Part shown: in pieces, positions 7,291 through 15,213 of the stretch
Numbering within the stretch: the stretch's first letter is position 1
Layout of the letters: every line of letters starts with the position of its first letter
Assembly (NCBI GenBank): GCA_964503455.1
Contig: CAZCZR010000042.1
Location: 1-15,215 of the forward strand
Direction: 5' to 3'
DNA from: CAZCZR01 sp964503455
GTDB lineage: Bacteria; Bacillota; Clostridia; UBA1381
Length of the DNA stretch: 15,215 nt
The notes under the pieces: generated by a model
The model's input: the letters and a program-made list of their open reading frames with translations, nothing else
What the model was told of the DNA's origin: nothing
Databases searched by the model: none
Position numbers and translations under genes: made by a program

Positions 7291-8046
7291 ATGAAAGAGC
7301 AGATCTATACCATTCCTGTCAGCGAGGCATACGATAAGGAGTGCGAATGTCCGTTGTGCGAGCTGGAGAAAAAGCTGGAAAACGAGGGTATAAGCTATGC
7401 TTTGGGCGCGGCTATGATGGAGCCGGACTACAGAGTCGCCTCAAACGCCAAGGGCTACTGCAAAAAGCATTTTTCGATGATGTTCGACAGACCCAACAAG
7501 CTTTCTCTTGCTCTTGTTCTGGATACGCATTTGGAGGAAATAAGGAAATCGCTTGCAAAATTGGATAAAAAGGCCGAGGCGCTGAAAAATGCCGGAGGCG
7601 GCTTTTTGAAGAAGTCCCCCATAAGCGCGTTCGCCGCCGAAGCCGATAAGGTTATGGACGGTATAGAGCAGGGCTGTATGGTGTGCGACAAGATCAATTT
7701 CACCATGGAGCGCTATGCCGATGTTTTGCTGTATATGTGGGCGAACGATGAGAATTTCAGGCGGAAGTTTGACAAATCAAAGGGATTGTGCATACCTCAT
7801 TCGCGCCTGCTTTTGAGAATGGCGGAGAAGAGTCTTGGGGCGAAGGACGCGTCCGCGTTTGCAGCCGCGCTTTGGGAAAAGCAGTCAAAGGAGCTTTCGC
7901 GCATACAAGACGACATACACAGGTTCACCCTGAAATTCGACTACCGCAACAAGGATATGGAGTGGGGCGATTCCAAGGACGCTCCCGTAAGGACTATAGG
8001 CAAAATCGCCGGAGATATAACGCCTTATGACGAAACAGAGGAATAA
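7291..8046 (+). CDS. DUF6062 family protein with duplicated CxxC/CxxH modules
   Basis: A soluble 251-residue protein of unknown function that I match to DUF6062 by its N-terminal pattern (IPVSEAY...CECPLCELE). The cysteines fall into two similar halves: C20xxC23 with C57xxH60, and C129xxC132 with C167xxH170. The gaps between pairs are nearly equal (34 and 35 residues), which suggests an internal duplication and two metal sites, probably zinc. A charged, helical segment (about 80-125) separates the halves. There is no signal peptide or membrane segment. The ATG at 7291 has AAAGGA upstream with about 10 bases of spacing. The gene has a consensus promoter and no obvious terminator before the his promoter at 8157. 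Its role cannot be deduced from its neighbours. Confidence 0.85.
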   Translation: MKEQIYTIPVSEAYDKECECPLCELEKKLENEGISYALGAAMMEPDYRVASNAKGYCKKHFSMMFDRPNKLSLALVLDTHLEEIRKSLAKLDKKAEALKNAGGGFLKKSPISAFAAEADKVMDGIEQGCMVCDKINFTMERYADVLLYMWANDENFRRKFDKSKGLCIPHSRLLLRMAEKSLGAKDASAFAAALWEKQSKELSRIQDDIHRFTLKFDYRNKDMEWGDSKDAPVRTIGKIAGDITPYDETEE

Positions 8047-8156
8047 CGCGAAAATAAAAGCGCGTACCCCCTAAATGGCGGCTGCGCGCCGGTCATTGTG
8101 AAAAACCTGAATAAGTTTCATAAAATGAATTTGCTTAAGTTCATATATATCGTCAA

Positions 8157-8185
8157 TTGACAGCGGCGGGGAAATATAGTATAAT
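8157..8185 (+). promoter_or_regulatory. Consensus sigma-A promoter of the his operon
   Basis: TTGACA (8157-8162) and TATAAT (8180-8185) match consensus exactly, 17 bp apart. Predicted start is near 8192, leaving a leader of about 58 nt. That is too short for a T-box, and no specifier hairpin or terminator is seen. The rest of 8047-8156 holds only weak inverted repeats. Confidence 0.85.
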
Positions 8186-8250
8186 ATAATTTAATATATT
8201 TATTTCAGCAGGCTAAAGCAAAAAAATACAGAGCGAAAGGATTCCGGGGA

Positions 8251-9543
8251 ATGAACAGACGACTTCATACACCGCGCGGAGTGAGCGATATACTGCCGTC
8301 AAGGTGTTTTGAAAAAAAGAGCATAGAGCATACTATCAATTACGTATTCACCTCCATGGGTTACAAAGAGGTTGAAACGCCCACATTTGAATATTTTGAC
8401 ATTTACGGCGGGGGCGACGATGAGCTTGCCCAGTCGAAGATGATAAAGTTTTTGGACGAACACGGCAACCTGATGGTTCTGCGTCCTGACGTGACGACTT
8501 CCATCGCAAGAATGGCGGCGACAAAGGACACCGACTGCCCTCTCCCGTGGAGATATTGCTACACATCAAACGTGTTCCGCGCCGGAAAGACGGAGGGCGC
8601 TTTGCAGAGGGAGTTCACCCAGGCGGGGATTGAATTTCTCGGCTCGCACTCGCCCGAGGCGGACGCGGAGGTCGTAGCCGCGGTTATAGAGGCGCTTAAG
8701 GCGGCGGGACTTGAGGAGTTTACGGTAAATATAGGGCAGGTGGCGTTTTTCAACGGTCTTACGGCTCAGGCGGGGCTTAAGGCGGAAGAAACGGAAAAGC
8801 TCAGATCGCGCATCGACGCCAAGGACAAATGGGGCATAAAGAGGATCACCGAGAATCTGGAGCTTTCGGATGACGTTAAGGATATAATGAAGGATCTGCC
8901 CTATCTTTTCGGCGGCAGGGAGATACTTAAAAAAGCGGCGGTCGCGGGTCTTAACCGCGTTTCAAAGGCGGCGCTCGGCAATATAGAAAGAATCTATGAT
9001 CTGCTGTGCGGCTACGGCTTTGAAAAGTATGTTTCGATAGATTTGGGAATGTTGCAGAGCATAGACTACTACACGGGTCTTATTTTTGAGTGCTACGCCT
9101 ACGGAGCGGCGTTTCCGATAGCGTCGGGCGGCAGGTATGATAATCTCATGGGGCGCTTCGGCAAGCCTATGGGCGCGGTCGGAGCGGTTATAGACGTTTT
9201 GAAGGTTATGTCGGCGATGGAAAGAGGCGCAGCGGAGACGAAAGAGGAGCCTCCTTCGGTAAGTATCGTCGTGACAGAGCCGGGAGCGGAAGCTATCGCC
9301 TATAAGCTTATGTACGTTTTAAGAGTAAACGGCTGCGTTGCCGAGAGCTTTATCCCCTCGGCGGATGAGAGCGTCGGAGAATACGCGAAGCTTTCGAGGG
9401 CGGGCGCGGTATTTACGGTGTACCCTGACGGCAGACTGGTGCTTGACGATATTTTAAAGAACAACAGGTCCGAAACAACGGTAGCCGAGTTTATCGGCTT
9501 GTACGACTACGGCGCGGAGGATGAGGAGGATTCGCAATGGTAA
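8251..9543 (+). CDS. hisZ: ATP phosphoribosyltransferase regulatory subunit HisZ
   Basis: A catalytically silent paralogue of histidyl-tRNA synthetase that forms a complex with the short HisG and gives it activity and histidine feedback control (family knowledge). The class II synthetase fold is visible: [10 protein letters not shown] near the N-terminus, [13 protein letters not shown] (77-89), a motif 2-like [20 protein letters not shown] (101-120) and the YYTG / SGGRYD segments near residues 275-300. True HisRS is distinguished by context: the next gene is a short HisG and the pair overlaps. Length (430) fits HisZ. AAAGGA lies 9 bases before the ATG. The C-terminal third is the least conserved part. 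It is the first gene of the operon. Confidence 0.93.
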   Translation: MNRRLHTPRGVSDILPSRCFEKKSIEHTINYVFTSMGYKEVETPTFEYFDIYGGGDDELAQSKMIKFLDEHGNLMVLRPDVTTSIARMAATKDTDCPLPWRYCYTSNVFRAGKTEGALQREFTQAGIEFLGSHSPEADAEVVAAVIEALKAAGLEEFTVNIGQVAFFNGLTAQAGLKAEETEKLRSRIDAKDKWGIKRITENLELSDDVKDIMKDLPYLFGGREILKKAAVAGLNRVSKAALGNIERIYDLLCGYGFEKYVSIDLGMLQSIDYYTGLIFECYAYGAAFPIASGGRYDNLMGRFGKPMGAVGAVIDVLKVMSAMERGAAETKEEPPSVSIVVTEPGAEAIAYKLMYVLRVNGCVAESFIPSADESVGEYAKLSRAGAVFTVYPDGRLVLDDILKNNRSETTVAEFIGLYDYGAEDEEDSQW

Positions 9544-10205
9544 AGGAAAACGGAGAACGCTATCTGACAGTGGCTCTTGCGAAGGGGCGTCTGGCGGAGC
9601 TTTCGATGGAGCTTTTCGCGGCGATAGACATGGACTGCCTTGAAATGAAAGAAAAAACGAGAAAACTCATCTTCACCGACGAGAGGAACAGGATGAAATT
9701 CATTCTTGTAAAAGCGTCGGATGTTCCGACATATGTGGAGTACGGCGCGGCGGATATAGGCATAGTAGGCAAGGACACTCTGCTGGAGGAGAACAGGGAT
9801 CTTTATGAGCTTTTGGATTTGAGCTTCGGCAAGTGCAATATGGCTGTTTGCGGTCCGGCGGAGCTTAAGGGAAGGCTTGACAAGATAAACAATCTGCGCG
9901 TCGCGTCAAAGTACACCGCCATAGCGGAAAAATACTTTCTTGAGGACAAAAAGCAGACGGTGGAGATGATAAAGCTGAACGGCTCCGTGGAGCTTGCGCC
10001 CTTGGTGGGGCTTTCGGATGTTATAGTGGACATTGTGGAAACCGGCAAGACGCTGAAAGAAAACGGACTGGACGTTTTGGAGATCGTATGCCCTTTAAGC
10101 GCGCGGTTTGTCGTAAATAAGGTGAGCATGAAAATGCAGACGGAGCGCATAATGGACATAGTTGAAAAATTCAAGCGCGAGCTTGAGAAAAGAGGACTTG
10201 AATGA
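9537..10205 (+). CDS. hisG: ATP phosphoribosyltransferase catalytic subunit, short form
   Basis: Catalyses the first committed step of histidine synthesis, ATP + PRPP to phosphoribosyl-ATP. At 222 residues it is the short form, lacking the C-terminal regulatory domain, and therefore needs HisZ. Conserved segments include VALAKGRL near residues 12-19, [24 protein letters not shown], and the PRPP-binding signature around [15 protein letters not shown]. The ATG overlaps the hisZ stop (ATGGTAA), with a full AGGAGG at 9524-9529 inside hisZ, so the two subunits are translationally coupled. The stop overlaps the hisA start. Confidence 0.96.
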   Translation: MVKENGERYLTVALAKGRLAELSMELFAAIDMDCLEMKEKTRKLIFTDERNRMKFILVKASDVPTYVEYGAADIGIVGKDTLLEENRDLYELLDLSFGKCNMAVCGPAELKGRLDKINNLRVASKYTAIAEKYFLEDKKQTVEMIKLNGSVELAPLVGLSDVIVDIVETGKTLKENGLDVLEIVCPLSARFVVNKVSMKMQTERIMDIVEKFKRELEKRGLE

Positions 10206-10912
10206 TGAGGATATATCCCGCGATTGATATAAAGGACGGCAGATGCGTAAGGCTTTTGAAGGGCGAGTTTGACAAGATGACGGTATACGGCGACGATCCC
10301 GCGGCAATGGCAGAGAAATGGGCGTCGCTGGGCGCGGAGTATATACACGTTGTCGATCTTGACGGCGCGCTTAAGGGCGCGGGCGTGAACGCGGACGCTA
10401 TCGCGCGGATTTGCGCGGCGGTAAAGGTGCCGGTGCAGACAGGCGGCGGCATACGCACGACGGAGGATATAGAAGCGAAGCTTGCCATGGGCGTTTCGAG
10501 GGTGATAATAGGCACCAAAGCTGTGGCGGACGCTGATTTTGTAAGGGAAGCCGTTCGCCGATACGGCGATAAAATAGTGATCGGCATTGACGCGAAGGAC
10601 GGCATGGTCGCGGTTGAGGGCTGGGAAAAGGTCAGCGGCTTTACGGCGGTGGATTTTGCCAAAAAAATGGAGTCGCTCGGCGTAAAGACCATAGTGTATA
10701 CCGATATAGCCACCGACGGCACTCTGCGCGGACCGAATGTCGCGGCAATGCGTGAAATGGCGGAGGCCGTGGATATGGACGTCATCGCCTCCGGCGGCAT
10801 AGGAAGCGCGGAGCATATAAAAAGCCTTGAGGACACCGGCGTTGAGGGCGTTATAGTCGGCAGGGCGCTTTATACGGGCAATGTTGAGCTGAAGGACGGC
10901 AGGATAATATAA
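10202..10912 (+). CDS. hisA: ProFAR isomerase HisA
   Basis: Isomerises ProFAR to PRFAR, the fourth step of the histidine pathway, on a (beta/alpha)8 barrel. The two catalytic aspartates fit D9 ([14 protein letters not shown]) and D130 (VIGIDAKDG). Phosphate-binding loops QTGGGIR (79-85) and IASGGIG (195-201) and the stretch [14 protein letters not shown] are intact. At 236 residues it is full length. The ATG at 10202 overlaps the hisG stop (ATGA); the next ATG at 10205 would give the more usual MRIYPAID start and slightly better spacing from AGAGGA at 10191-10196. Unlike most his operons, no hisH lies before it and no hisF after it. Confidence 0.96.
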   Translation: MMRIYPAIDIKDGRCVRLLKGEFDKMTVYGDDPAAMAEKWASLGAEYIHVVDLDGALKGAGVNADAIARICAAVKVPVQTGGGIRTTEDIEAKLAMGVSRVIIGTKAVADADFVREAVRRYGDKIVIGIDAKDGMVAVEGWEKVSGFTAVDFAKKMESLGVKTIVYTDIATDGTLRGPNVAAMREMAEAVDMDVIASGGIGSAEHIKSLEDTGVEGVIVGRALYTGNVELKDGRII

Positions 10913-10990
10913 ATGCCGCCGCGGCTTGGAACGGACAGTCGCGAATATGAGCTTATCGAGGCTGAGAAAGTCATAATAATTATTAAATAA
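10913..10990 (+). CDS. Candidate 25-residue small protein between hisA and hisIE
   Basis: An ATG follows the hisA stop codon directly and in the same frame, and AGGA lies 8 bases upstream inside hisA. The reading frame runs 25 codons, beginning MPPRLGTDS and ending KVIIIIK, and stops just before the hisIE ribosome binding site. It does not resemble HisF, whose gene would normally stand here. It may be a translated small protein, a decayed end of hisA or a chance frame. Confidence 0.3.
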   Translation: MPPRLGTDSREYELIEAEKVIIIIK

Positions 10991-11007
10991 AAAGGACGAA
11001 GAATACA

Positions 11008-11628
11008 ATGGATTTTATAAAATATGATTCAAACGGGCTTGTTCCGGCAATCGTGCAGAACGCCTCGACGGGAGAGGTGCTTATGCTTGCATACATGAAC
11101 GAGGAAACGCTTAAAATGACTGCCGAAACAAAAAAGGCGACGTTTTGGTCGCGCTCAAGACAGGAGGTCTGGGTAAAGGGAGCCACGTCGGGCAATTATA
11201 TGAACGTTAAGGAGATCAGGGTGGACTGTGACGGCGACGCGTTGGTAATACTGGCGGAGCCGGAGGGCCCCGCGTGTCATACGGGGAACCGCAGCTGCTT
11301 TTACCGCAGGGTAGAGGACGGCAGGGCGGAGGAGGATACTGCCGAGCGCGCGTCCTCGATACTCAAGCGTCTTGAGGGCGTAACGTATGACAGAAAGGCT
11401 CATCCCGTAGACGGCAGCTATACCAACTACCTGTTCTCAAAAGGCGAGGACAAAATACTCAAAAAGGTCGGCGAAGAGGCGGCCGAGGTGGTCATTGCCG
11501 GAAAAAACCGCGACAAGGATGAGATCGCTTATGAAACGGCGGATCTTATGTATCACCTGACGGTCATGCTTGCCGACAACGGTATGTCGTGGGACGATAT
11601 ATTTGAGGAGCTTCAAAGAAGAAGATAA
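11008..11628 (+). CDS. hisI: Bifunctional PR-AMP cyclohydrolase / PR-ATP pyrophosphatase
   Basis: Carries out steps two and three of histidine synthesis in one protein (also named hisIE). Residues 1 to about 105 are the HisI domain: [18 protein letters not shown] (46-63), metal ligands in DCDGD (73-77), and CHTGNRSCF with C90 and C97. Residues about 115-206 are the HisE domain, with [20 protein letters not shown] (145-164) and the acidic helix around D179. The 206-residue length fits a complete fusion. AAAGGA lies 11 bases before the ATG. It follows hisA after a 95-base gap and appears to be the last his gene of the unit. Confidence 0.95.
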   Translation: MDFIKYDSNGLVPAIVQNASTGEVLMLAYMNEETLKMTAETKKATFWSRSRQEVWVKGATSGNYMNVKEIRVDCDGDALVILAEPEGPACHTGNRSCFYRRVEDGRAEEDTAERASSILKRLEGVTYDRKAHPVDGSYTNYLFSKGEDKILKKVGEEAAEVVIAGKNRDKDEIAYETADLMYHLTVMLADNGMSWDDIFEELQRRR

Positions 11629-11704
11629 GGCGCTTATAAAAACGGATAACGCGCGTACGATTTCTTGCTCGCCCGTGTCCGGCAAAACGCATATGCGCAA
11701 TAAT

Positions 11705-11755
11705 AATCTCTTGTCATTCCTTGCCCTGCGGCAAGAGATTGAATTTAATTCCTGC
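11705..11755 (+). promoter_or_regulatory. Mutually exclusive hairpins in the hisIE-ppx spacer
   Basis: AATCTCTTG (11705-11713) pairs perfectly with CAAGAGATT (11732-11740). The latter also overlaps GGCAAG (11730-11735), which pairs with CTTGCC (11720-11725), so only one of the two stems can form. GAATT/AATTC (11741-11751) follows. The layout resembles an attenuator or a small repeat remnant. No U-run or promoter makes the function clear. Confidence 0.3.
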
Positions 11756-11792
11756 TTGTGCCGATGCAGGGCGGCGGAATGGAGATCGTTAT

Positions 11793-12698
11793 ATGAAATA
11801 CGGAATAATCGATATAGGCTCAAACACGGTAAGGACGGTCGTTTACGACTGTTCATCCGATGGAGTGGGCGTTATACTGAACGAAACCGATGACGCGAAT
11901 CTGTACGACTATATCCAAGACGGCGTACTGTCGCACGAGGGGATATGGCGGCTTGTGACGGCGCTTAACGAGGCCAAGCTTCAATGCAGACTGGCAAAGT
12001 CAAAAAATAACGCTTATATCGCCACCGCCGCCGTCAGAACGGCGAAAAACCGTGACGCTGTAATAGCGGAGGTGAAAAAGGAGTGCGGGGTTGATGTGCG
12101 GCTTTTGTCCGGCAAAGAAGAGGCGTACTACGACTGGCTCGGACTGAAAATGACCCACGGCTTTACGGACGGCGCGGCGTTTGATCTGGGAGGCGGCTCA
12201 TGTCAGCTGATCGCCTTTGAAAACGGCGAGGTCTTGGAGTACGCGTCGCTTCCGGCGGGGACGCGCAGGATATACAACGAGTACTTAAGCGGCGGCGAAT
12301 TTCCTCAAAAAGAGGATATATACCGCATACACGAGGGCCTGAAAACCATGGTGAGCGAATACCCCGCGTTTAAGGAACGAAAATACGGCACGCTTTACGC
12401 TATGGGCGGCACAAGCCGCGCGCTGGTGTATCTTATATCGCGCATACATAGCCGCGCGCCGGTGATAAAGGACGGATTTCTTATATCAAAAGATGATCTG
12501 ACCGAGCTGATGCTGCTGCTTCTCGGCGAGTATGTGACATTTAAAAGAATCGCCAAGAGCGTATCGCCGAAGCGCGTAAACACGCTGACCTCCGGCGTCG
12601 CGGAGCTTCTGTCGCTTTGCGAGCTGTTCGGCGCGTCGGATATATGCGTCCTCGGCTGCGGCGTCCGCGAGGGTGTGCTGTATGAAATGATGAATTAA
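11793..12698 (+). CDS. Ppx/GppA family phosphatase (short form)
   Basis: A member of the ASKHA-fold exopolyphosphatase / pppGpp phosphohydrolase family, which removes terminal phosphate from polyphosphate or pppGpp. I use the ATG at 11793 (301 residues) because the protein then begins at the conserved IIDIGSNTVR (phosphate-1 loop), with GGAG 8 bases upstream; an ATG at 11721 adds an unlikely tail. Other motifs are TAAVRTAKNRD (78-88), SGKEEA with the catalytic glutamate (106-111), DLGGGS (131-136), a MGGTSRAL segment and GCGVREGVL near the C-terminus. It has only the two-lobed phosphatase core, without the HD-type C-terminal domain of E. coli Ppx/GppA. Substrate preference cannot be told from sequence. 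It follows hisIE by 164 bases and may be co-transcribed. The interspersed repeat begins 15 bases past its stop. Confidence 0.9.
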   Translation: MKYGIIDIGSNTVRTVVYDCSSDGVGVILNETDDANLYDYIQDGVLSHEGIWRLVTALNEAKLQCRLAKSKNNAYIATAAVRTAKNRDAVIAEVKKECGVDVRLLSGKEEAYYDWLGLKMTHGFTDGAAFDLGGGSCQLIAFENGEVLEYASLPAGTRRIYNEYLSGGEFPQKEDIYRIHEGLKTMVSEYPAFKERKYGTLYAMGGTSRALVYLISRIHSRAPVIKDGFLISKDDLTELMLLLLGEYVTFKRIAKSVSPKRVNTLTSGVAELLSLCELFGASDICVLGCGVREGVLYEMMN

Positions 12699-12712
12699 GC
12701 AAGGGATGTTTA

Positions 12713-12855
12713 GGGGATGTTAAAAGCTCCCGACCGCAAAAAGGCGGGAACATATGGAATGAGTGATAAGTAATAAGTAAATATCCAGCAGATAAATAAA
12801 TCGGTAGAAAAATCTCAAATTTGAGATTTTTCTGCATTTAATGCCTTTTTGCTAT
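12713..12855 (+). repeat. Interspersed repeat, copy 2 (143 bp)
   Basis: Near-identical inverted copy of 207-343. The final 70 bases are identical; differences are confined to the first half and include one extra 7-bp unit of the TAATAAG type near 12765. Begins GGGGATGTTAAAA at 12713, preceded by a partial direct copy (GGGATGTT at 12703-12710). Inverted 10-mers GCAAAAAGGC and GCCTTTTTGC lie at 12736-12745 and 12843-12852. It starts 15 bases past the ppx stop, in the same orientation relative to that gene as copy 1 has to the EAL gene. Confidence 0.85.
12806..12833. terminator. 28-bp perfect palindrome in repeat copy 2, candidate terminator
   Basis: Identical to the palindrome at 229-256, with an A-run before and a T-run after the stem on either strand. 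It would terminate transcripts from ppx before the dipeptidase gene. A small separate hairpin (AACGG 12863-12867 with CCGTT 12879-12883) lies between it and the dipeptidase ribosome binding site. Confidence 0.45.
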
Positions 12856-12907
12856 CACATAAAACGGTGGCTGCAGCCCCGTTATCCGTATTTAAACAGG
12901 AGGGTGT

Positions 12908-13816
12908 ATGAGAATATTTGACACACATTGTGACACGCTCTGCCGGATAGCCGACGAGGGCGGCGGACTTTATAAAAATACATATCACCTTGACATCAGC
13001 CGTATGCGCGGCTGCGGCGCTTACGCTCAGGTGTTCGCCTGCTTTATTTCCGATGAGGAGCCGGATCCGCGTTCGCGGCTTCGGCAGCTTGTGGAGGTGT
13101 TTGATCGGGAGATGCGCGAAAACGCCGGATATATCGTTCGGTGCGGAAGCTTTGACGACTATGAAAAGGCGGTTTCGCAGGGAAAATGCGCGGCGTTTTT
13201 GTCGCTTGAAAACGCGCGCGGGATAGAATCGTGGCGGGATGCGGAGTTTTTGGCGGAGAACGGCTTTATCATGGCATCGCTTACGTGGAACGGAGAAAAC
13301 CGGCTTGCCCGCGGCGCGGACATTGAGTCCGGCGGACTGACGGCGCTCGGAAAGGAGCTTGTAAAGGAGCTGAACGGCCTTGGCATAGCCGTTGATGTGT
13401 CGCACCTGAACGAGAGGTCGTTTTGGGACGTGACGGATGCGGCGCGGATTCCCGTGTGCGCGTCGCACTCAAATTTAAAGCCTGTCTGCCGGCACAGACG
13501 GAATCTTTCAAAAGAGCAGTTTTCGGAAATAGTATCCTCAGGAGGATATGCGGGATTGAATTTTTATCCGCCGTTTCTTGCAAATTCGGGGAAGGCGGGT
13601 GTGGAGGATATTATAAAAATGGCGGAAAAAGCCATAGAATTCGGCGGAAAATACACCATCGGCTTCGGCTCGGACTTTGACGGAGTGGATTTTTTGCCGG
13701 AGGAAATTGCCGGAGTGCAGAGTATTTCCACAGTTTTAAAGCGTTTCAAAGAGAAGGAATTGTGCAAAAATATAAGTCATGGTAATTTTGAACGATATTT
13801 AAAGAGGTACAGGTAA
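12908..13816 (+). CDS. Membrane dipeptidase / renal dipeptidase family (peptidase M19)
   Basis: A metal-dependent dipeptidase of the amidohydrolase superfamily that splits dipeptides, including ones with a D-residue at the C-terminus. The binuclear zinc ligands are all visible: H7 and D9 in DTHCDT, E101 in SLENARG, H166 in DVSHLNE, H187 in ASHSN, and the D256 segment GSDFDGVD. The conserved arginine region HRRNLSKEQ (196-204) is also present. At 302 residues it is typical of the short bacterial form. No signal peptide is seen, so it is probably cytoplasmic despite the family name. AGGAGG (12898-12903) precedes the ATG. It follows repeat copy 2, and no clear promoter of its own was found. Confidence 0.93.
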   Translation: MRIFDTHCDTLCRIADEGGGLYKNTYHLDISRMRGCGAYAQVFACFISDEEPDPRSRLRQLVEVFDREMRENAGYIVRCGSFDDYEKAVSQGKCAAFLSLENARGIESWRDAEFLAENGFIMASLTWNGENRLARGADIESGGLTALGKELVKELNGLGIAVDVSHLNERSFWDVTDAARIPVCASHSNLKPVCRHRRNLSKEQFSEIVSSGGYAGLNFYPPFLANSGKAGVEDIIKMAEKAIEFGGKYTIGFGSDFDGVDFLPEEIAGVQSISTVLKRFKEKELCKNISHGNFERYLKRYR

Positions 13817-13858
13817 CTTTTTTGTAAAAGTTTGTTTTGAATTATTTTATCAAATCAC

Positions 13859-13887
13859 TTGCAATTTCTGCGGAAATAAGGTATCAT
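13859..13887 (+). promoter_or_regulatory. Promoter for the aminotransferase gene
   Basis: TTGCAA (13859-13864) and TATCAT (13882-13887) are 17 bases apart, near-consensus on both sides. Predicted start is near 13894, about 58 bases before the ATG at 13952. Confidence 0.55.
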
Positions 13888-13951
13888 ATAAGAGTGGTAT
13901 TTTTAACGGATGACATAGTTTATTGTATATTTTATACGGAGGTAAAACAGA

Positions 13952-15142
13952 ATGATTTCAGCAAAGGCGGCATCAATAAGTCCTTCACCTACACTGGCTA
14001 TAGACACAAAATTCAAGGAAATGAAGGCAAACGGCATCGATGTTGTAGGCTTCGGAGCCGGAGAGCCTGATTTTGACACGCCCGCGCATATATGTGATGC
14101 GGCTGTGGCGGCTATCAGAAACGGCGAAACGCGCTATACTCCCGCAGCGGGTACTATGGAGCTTCGCAAAGCCGTGTGCGGCAAGCTGAAAAAAGAGAAC
14201 GGTCTTGATTACGAGCCGTCTCAAATAGTGGTATCGACAGGCGCGAAGCAGTGCCTTGTAAACACGTTCATCGCTCTGTGCAACCCCGGCGACGAGGTTA
14301 TAATTCCGGCGCCGTTTTGGGTAAGCTATACCGAGATGGTAAAGCTTGCTGACGGAGTGCCTGTTTTGATAGAAACGACAGAGGAGAATCACTTTAAGGC
14401 AACGGCGGCTCAAATAGAAGCGGCGATCACTCCGAGGACAAAGGCTGTCATAATAAACAGTCCCTCGAACCCGACAGGCATGGTATACACCGCGTCGGAG
14501 CTTGAACAGATAGCCGAGGTTGCGGTAAAGCATAATATATATGTGGTCTCCGACGAGATATACGAGCATCTTATATATGAGGGAAAGCACGTAAGCATAG
14601 CCTCGTTCAACGAAAGGATAAAGGATCTTACAATTATAATAAACGGCGTGTCAAAGACATATGCCATGACAGGCTGGAGAATAGGATTTTCCGCGTCAAA
14701 TACGACGATCGCGAAGGCTATATCGGCGATACAGTCGCACGCAACGTCAAATCCGAACTCGATAGCTCAGGCGGCGGCTGTGGCGGCGTTCAACGGAGGA
14801 CTTTCGTGCGTGGACGTTATGAAACGAGAGTTTGTAAAAAGGCGCGACTACATGGTGGAAACGATCAACAGCATTGACGGCGTGTCATGCCTAAAGCCGC
14901 ACGGCGCGTTTTATATAATGATGAACATCAAGCCGCTGTTCGGCAAGACCTTCTGCGGCTGCAAGGTGGAAAACGACTACGATTTTGCGGACGCGTTCCT
15001 TGAAAAGGCAAAGGTGGCGGTAGTACCGGGCGATGGATTCAGCGCCCCCGGCTACGTGAGATGGTCCTACGCAACAAGCATGGAAAACTGCATCGAGGGT
15101 CTTGAAAGACTTAAAAAGTTCTTAAACAACGAGTATGAATAA
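13952..15142 (+). CDS. Pyridoxal phosphate-dependent aspartate aminotransferase
   Basis: A class I/II fold-type I aminotransferase of 396 residues, most like bacterial Ib aspartate aminotransferases that convert aspartate + 2-oxoglutarate to oxaloacetate + glutamate. The PLP lysine is K235 in NGVSKTYAMTGWRIGF. N173 in SPSNPTG, D201 in SDEIYE and R243 contact the cofactor by family analogy. FGAGEPDFDTP (34-44) and RYTPAAG (61-67) are the usual N-terminal motifs, and the VRWSYATS region supplies the substrate-carboxylate arginine. GGAGGT (13938-13943) lies 8 bases before the ATG. Exact amino-acid specificity cannot be fixed; related enzymes also act on aromatic substrates or prephenate. It has its own promoter and terminator, so it is probably a single-gene unit. 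Confidence 0.93.
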   Translation: MISAKAASISPSPTLAIDTKFKEMKANGIDVVGFGAGEPDFDTPAHICDAAVAAIRNGETRYTPAAGTMELRKAVCGKLKKENGLDYEPSQIVVSTGAKQCLVNTFIALCNPGDEVIIPAPFWVSYTEMVKLADGVPVLIETTEENHFKATAAQIEAAITPRTKAVIINSPSNPTGMVYTASELEQIAEVAVKHNIYVVSDEIYEHLIYEGKHVSIASFNERIKDLTIIINGVSKTYAMTGWRIGFSASNTTIAKAISAIQSHATSNPNSIAQAAAVAAFNGGLSCVDVMKREFVKRRDYMVETINSIDGVSCLKPHGAFYIMMNIKPLFGKTFCGCKVENDYDFADAFLEKAKVAVVPGDGFSAPGYVRWSYATSMENCIEGLERLKKFLNNEYE

Positions 15143-15173
15143 AGGACGTTTTTAAAAAACAGCATAAAAACAA

Positions 15174-15213
15174 ACCGTCTCCTTTCCGGCGTTTCGGGGG
15201 AGACGGTCTTTTT
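15174..15213 (+). terminator. Intrinsic terminator of the aminotransferase gene
   Basis: ACCGTCTCC (15174-15182) and GGAGACGGT (15199-15207) form a perfect 9-bp stem, followed by CTTTTT. It begins about 30 bases past the stop codon at 15142. Confidence 0.92.

Noticed and set aside
8047..8250. T-box or histidine attenuator before hisZ
   Set aside because: The consensus promoter leaves only about 58 nt of leader, with no specifier stem, no T-box sequence, no His-codon leader peptide and no terminator.
8251..9543. Histidyl-tRNA synthetase (hisS)
   Set aside because: The fold is shared, but the gene overlaps a short-form hisG that needs HisZ and begins the his operon, so the regulatory paralogue is the better call.
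9803..11008. Long minus-strand open frame of about 400 codons opposite hisG and hisA
   Set aside because: It lies antisense to two clearly conserved genes, and its product is low-complexity and rich in H, R, Y and A, typical of a shadow frame in GC-rich codons.
12713..12855. CRISPR-type or tandem repeat array
   Set aside because: There are only two copies, 12 kb apart and inverted, with no spacers and no cas genes; an interspersed element explains it better.
13837..14070. Small + strand ORF overlapping the aminotransferase start
   Set aside because: It spans the promoter and ribosome binding site of the aminotransferase and then runs out of frame inside it.
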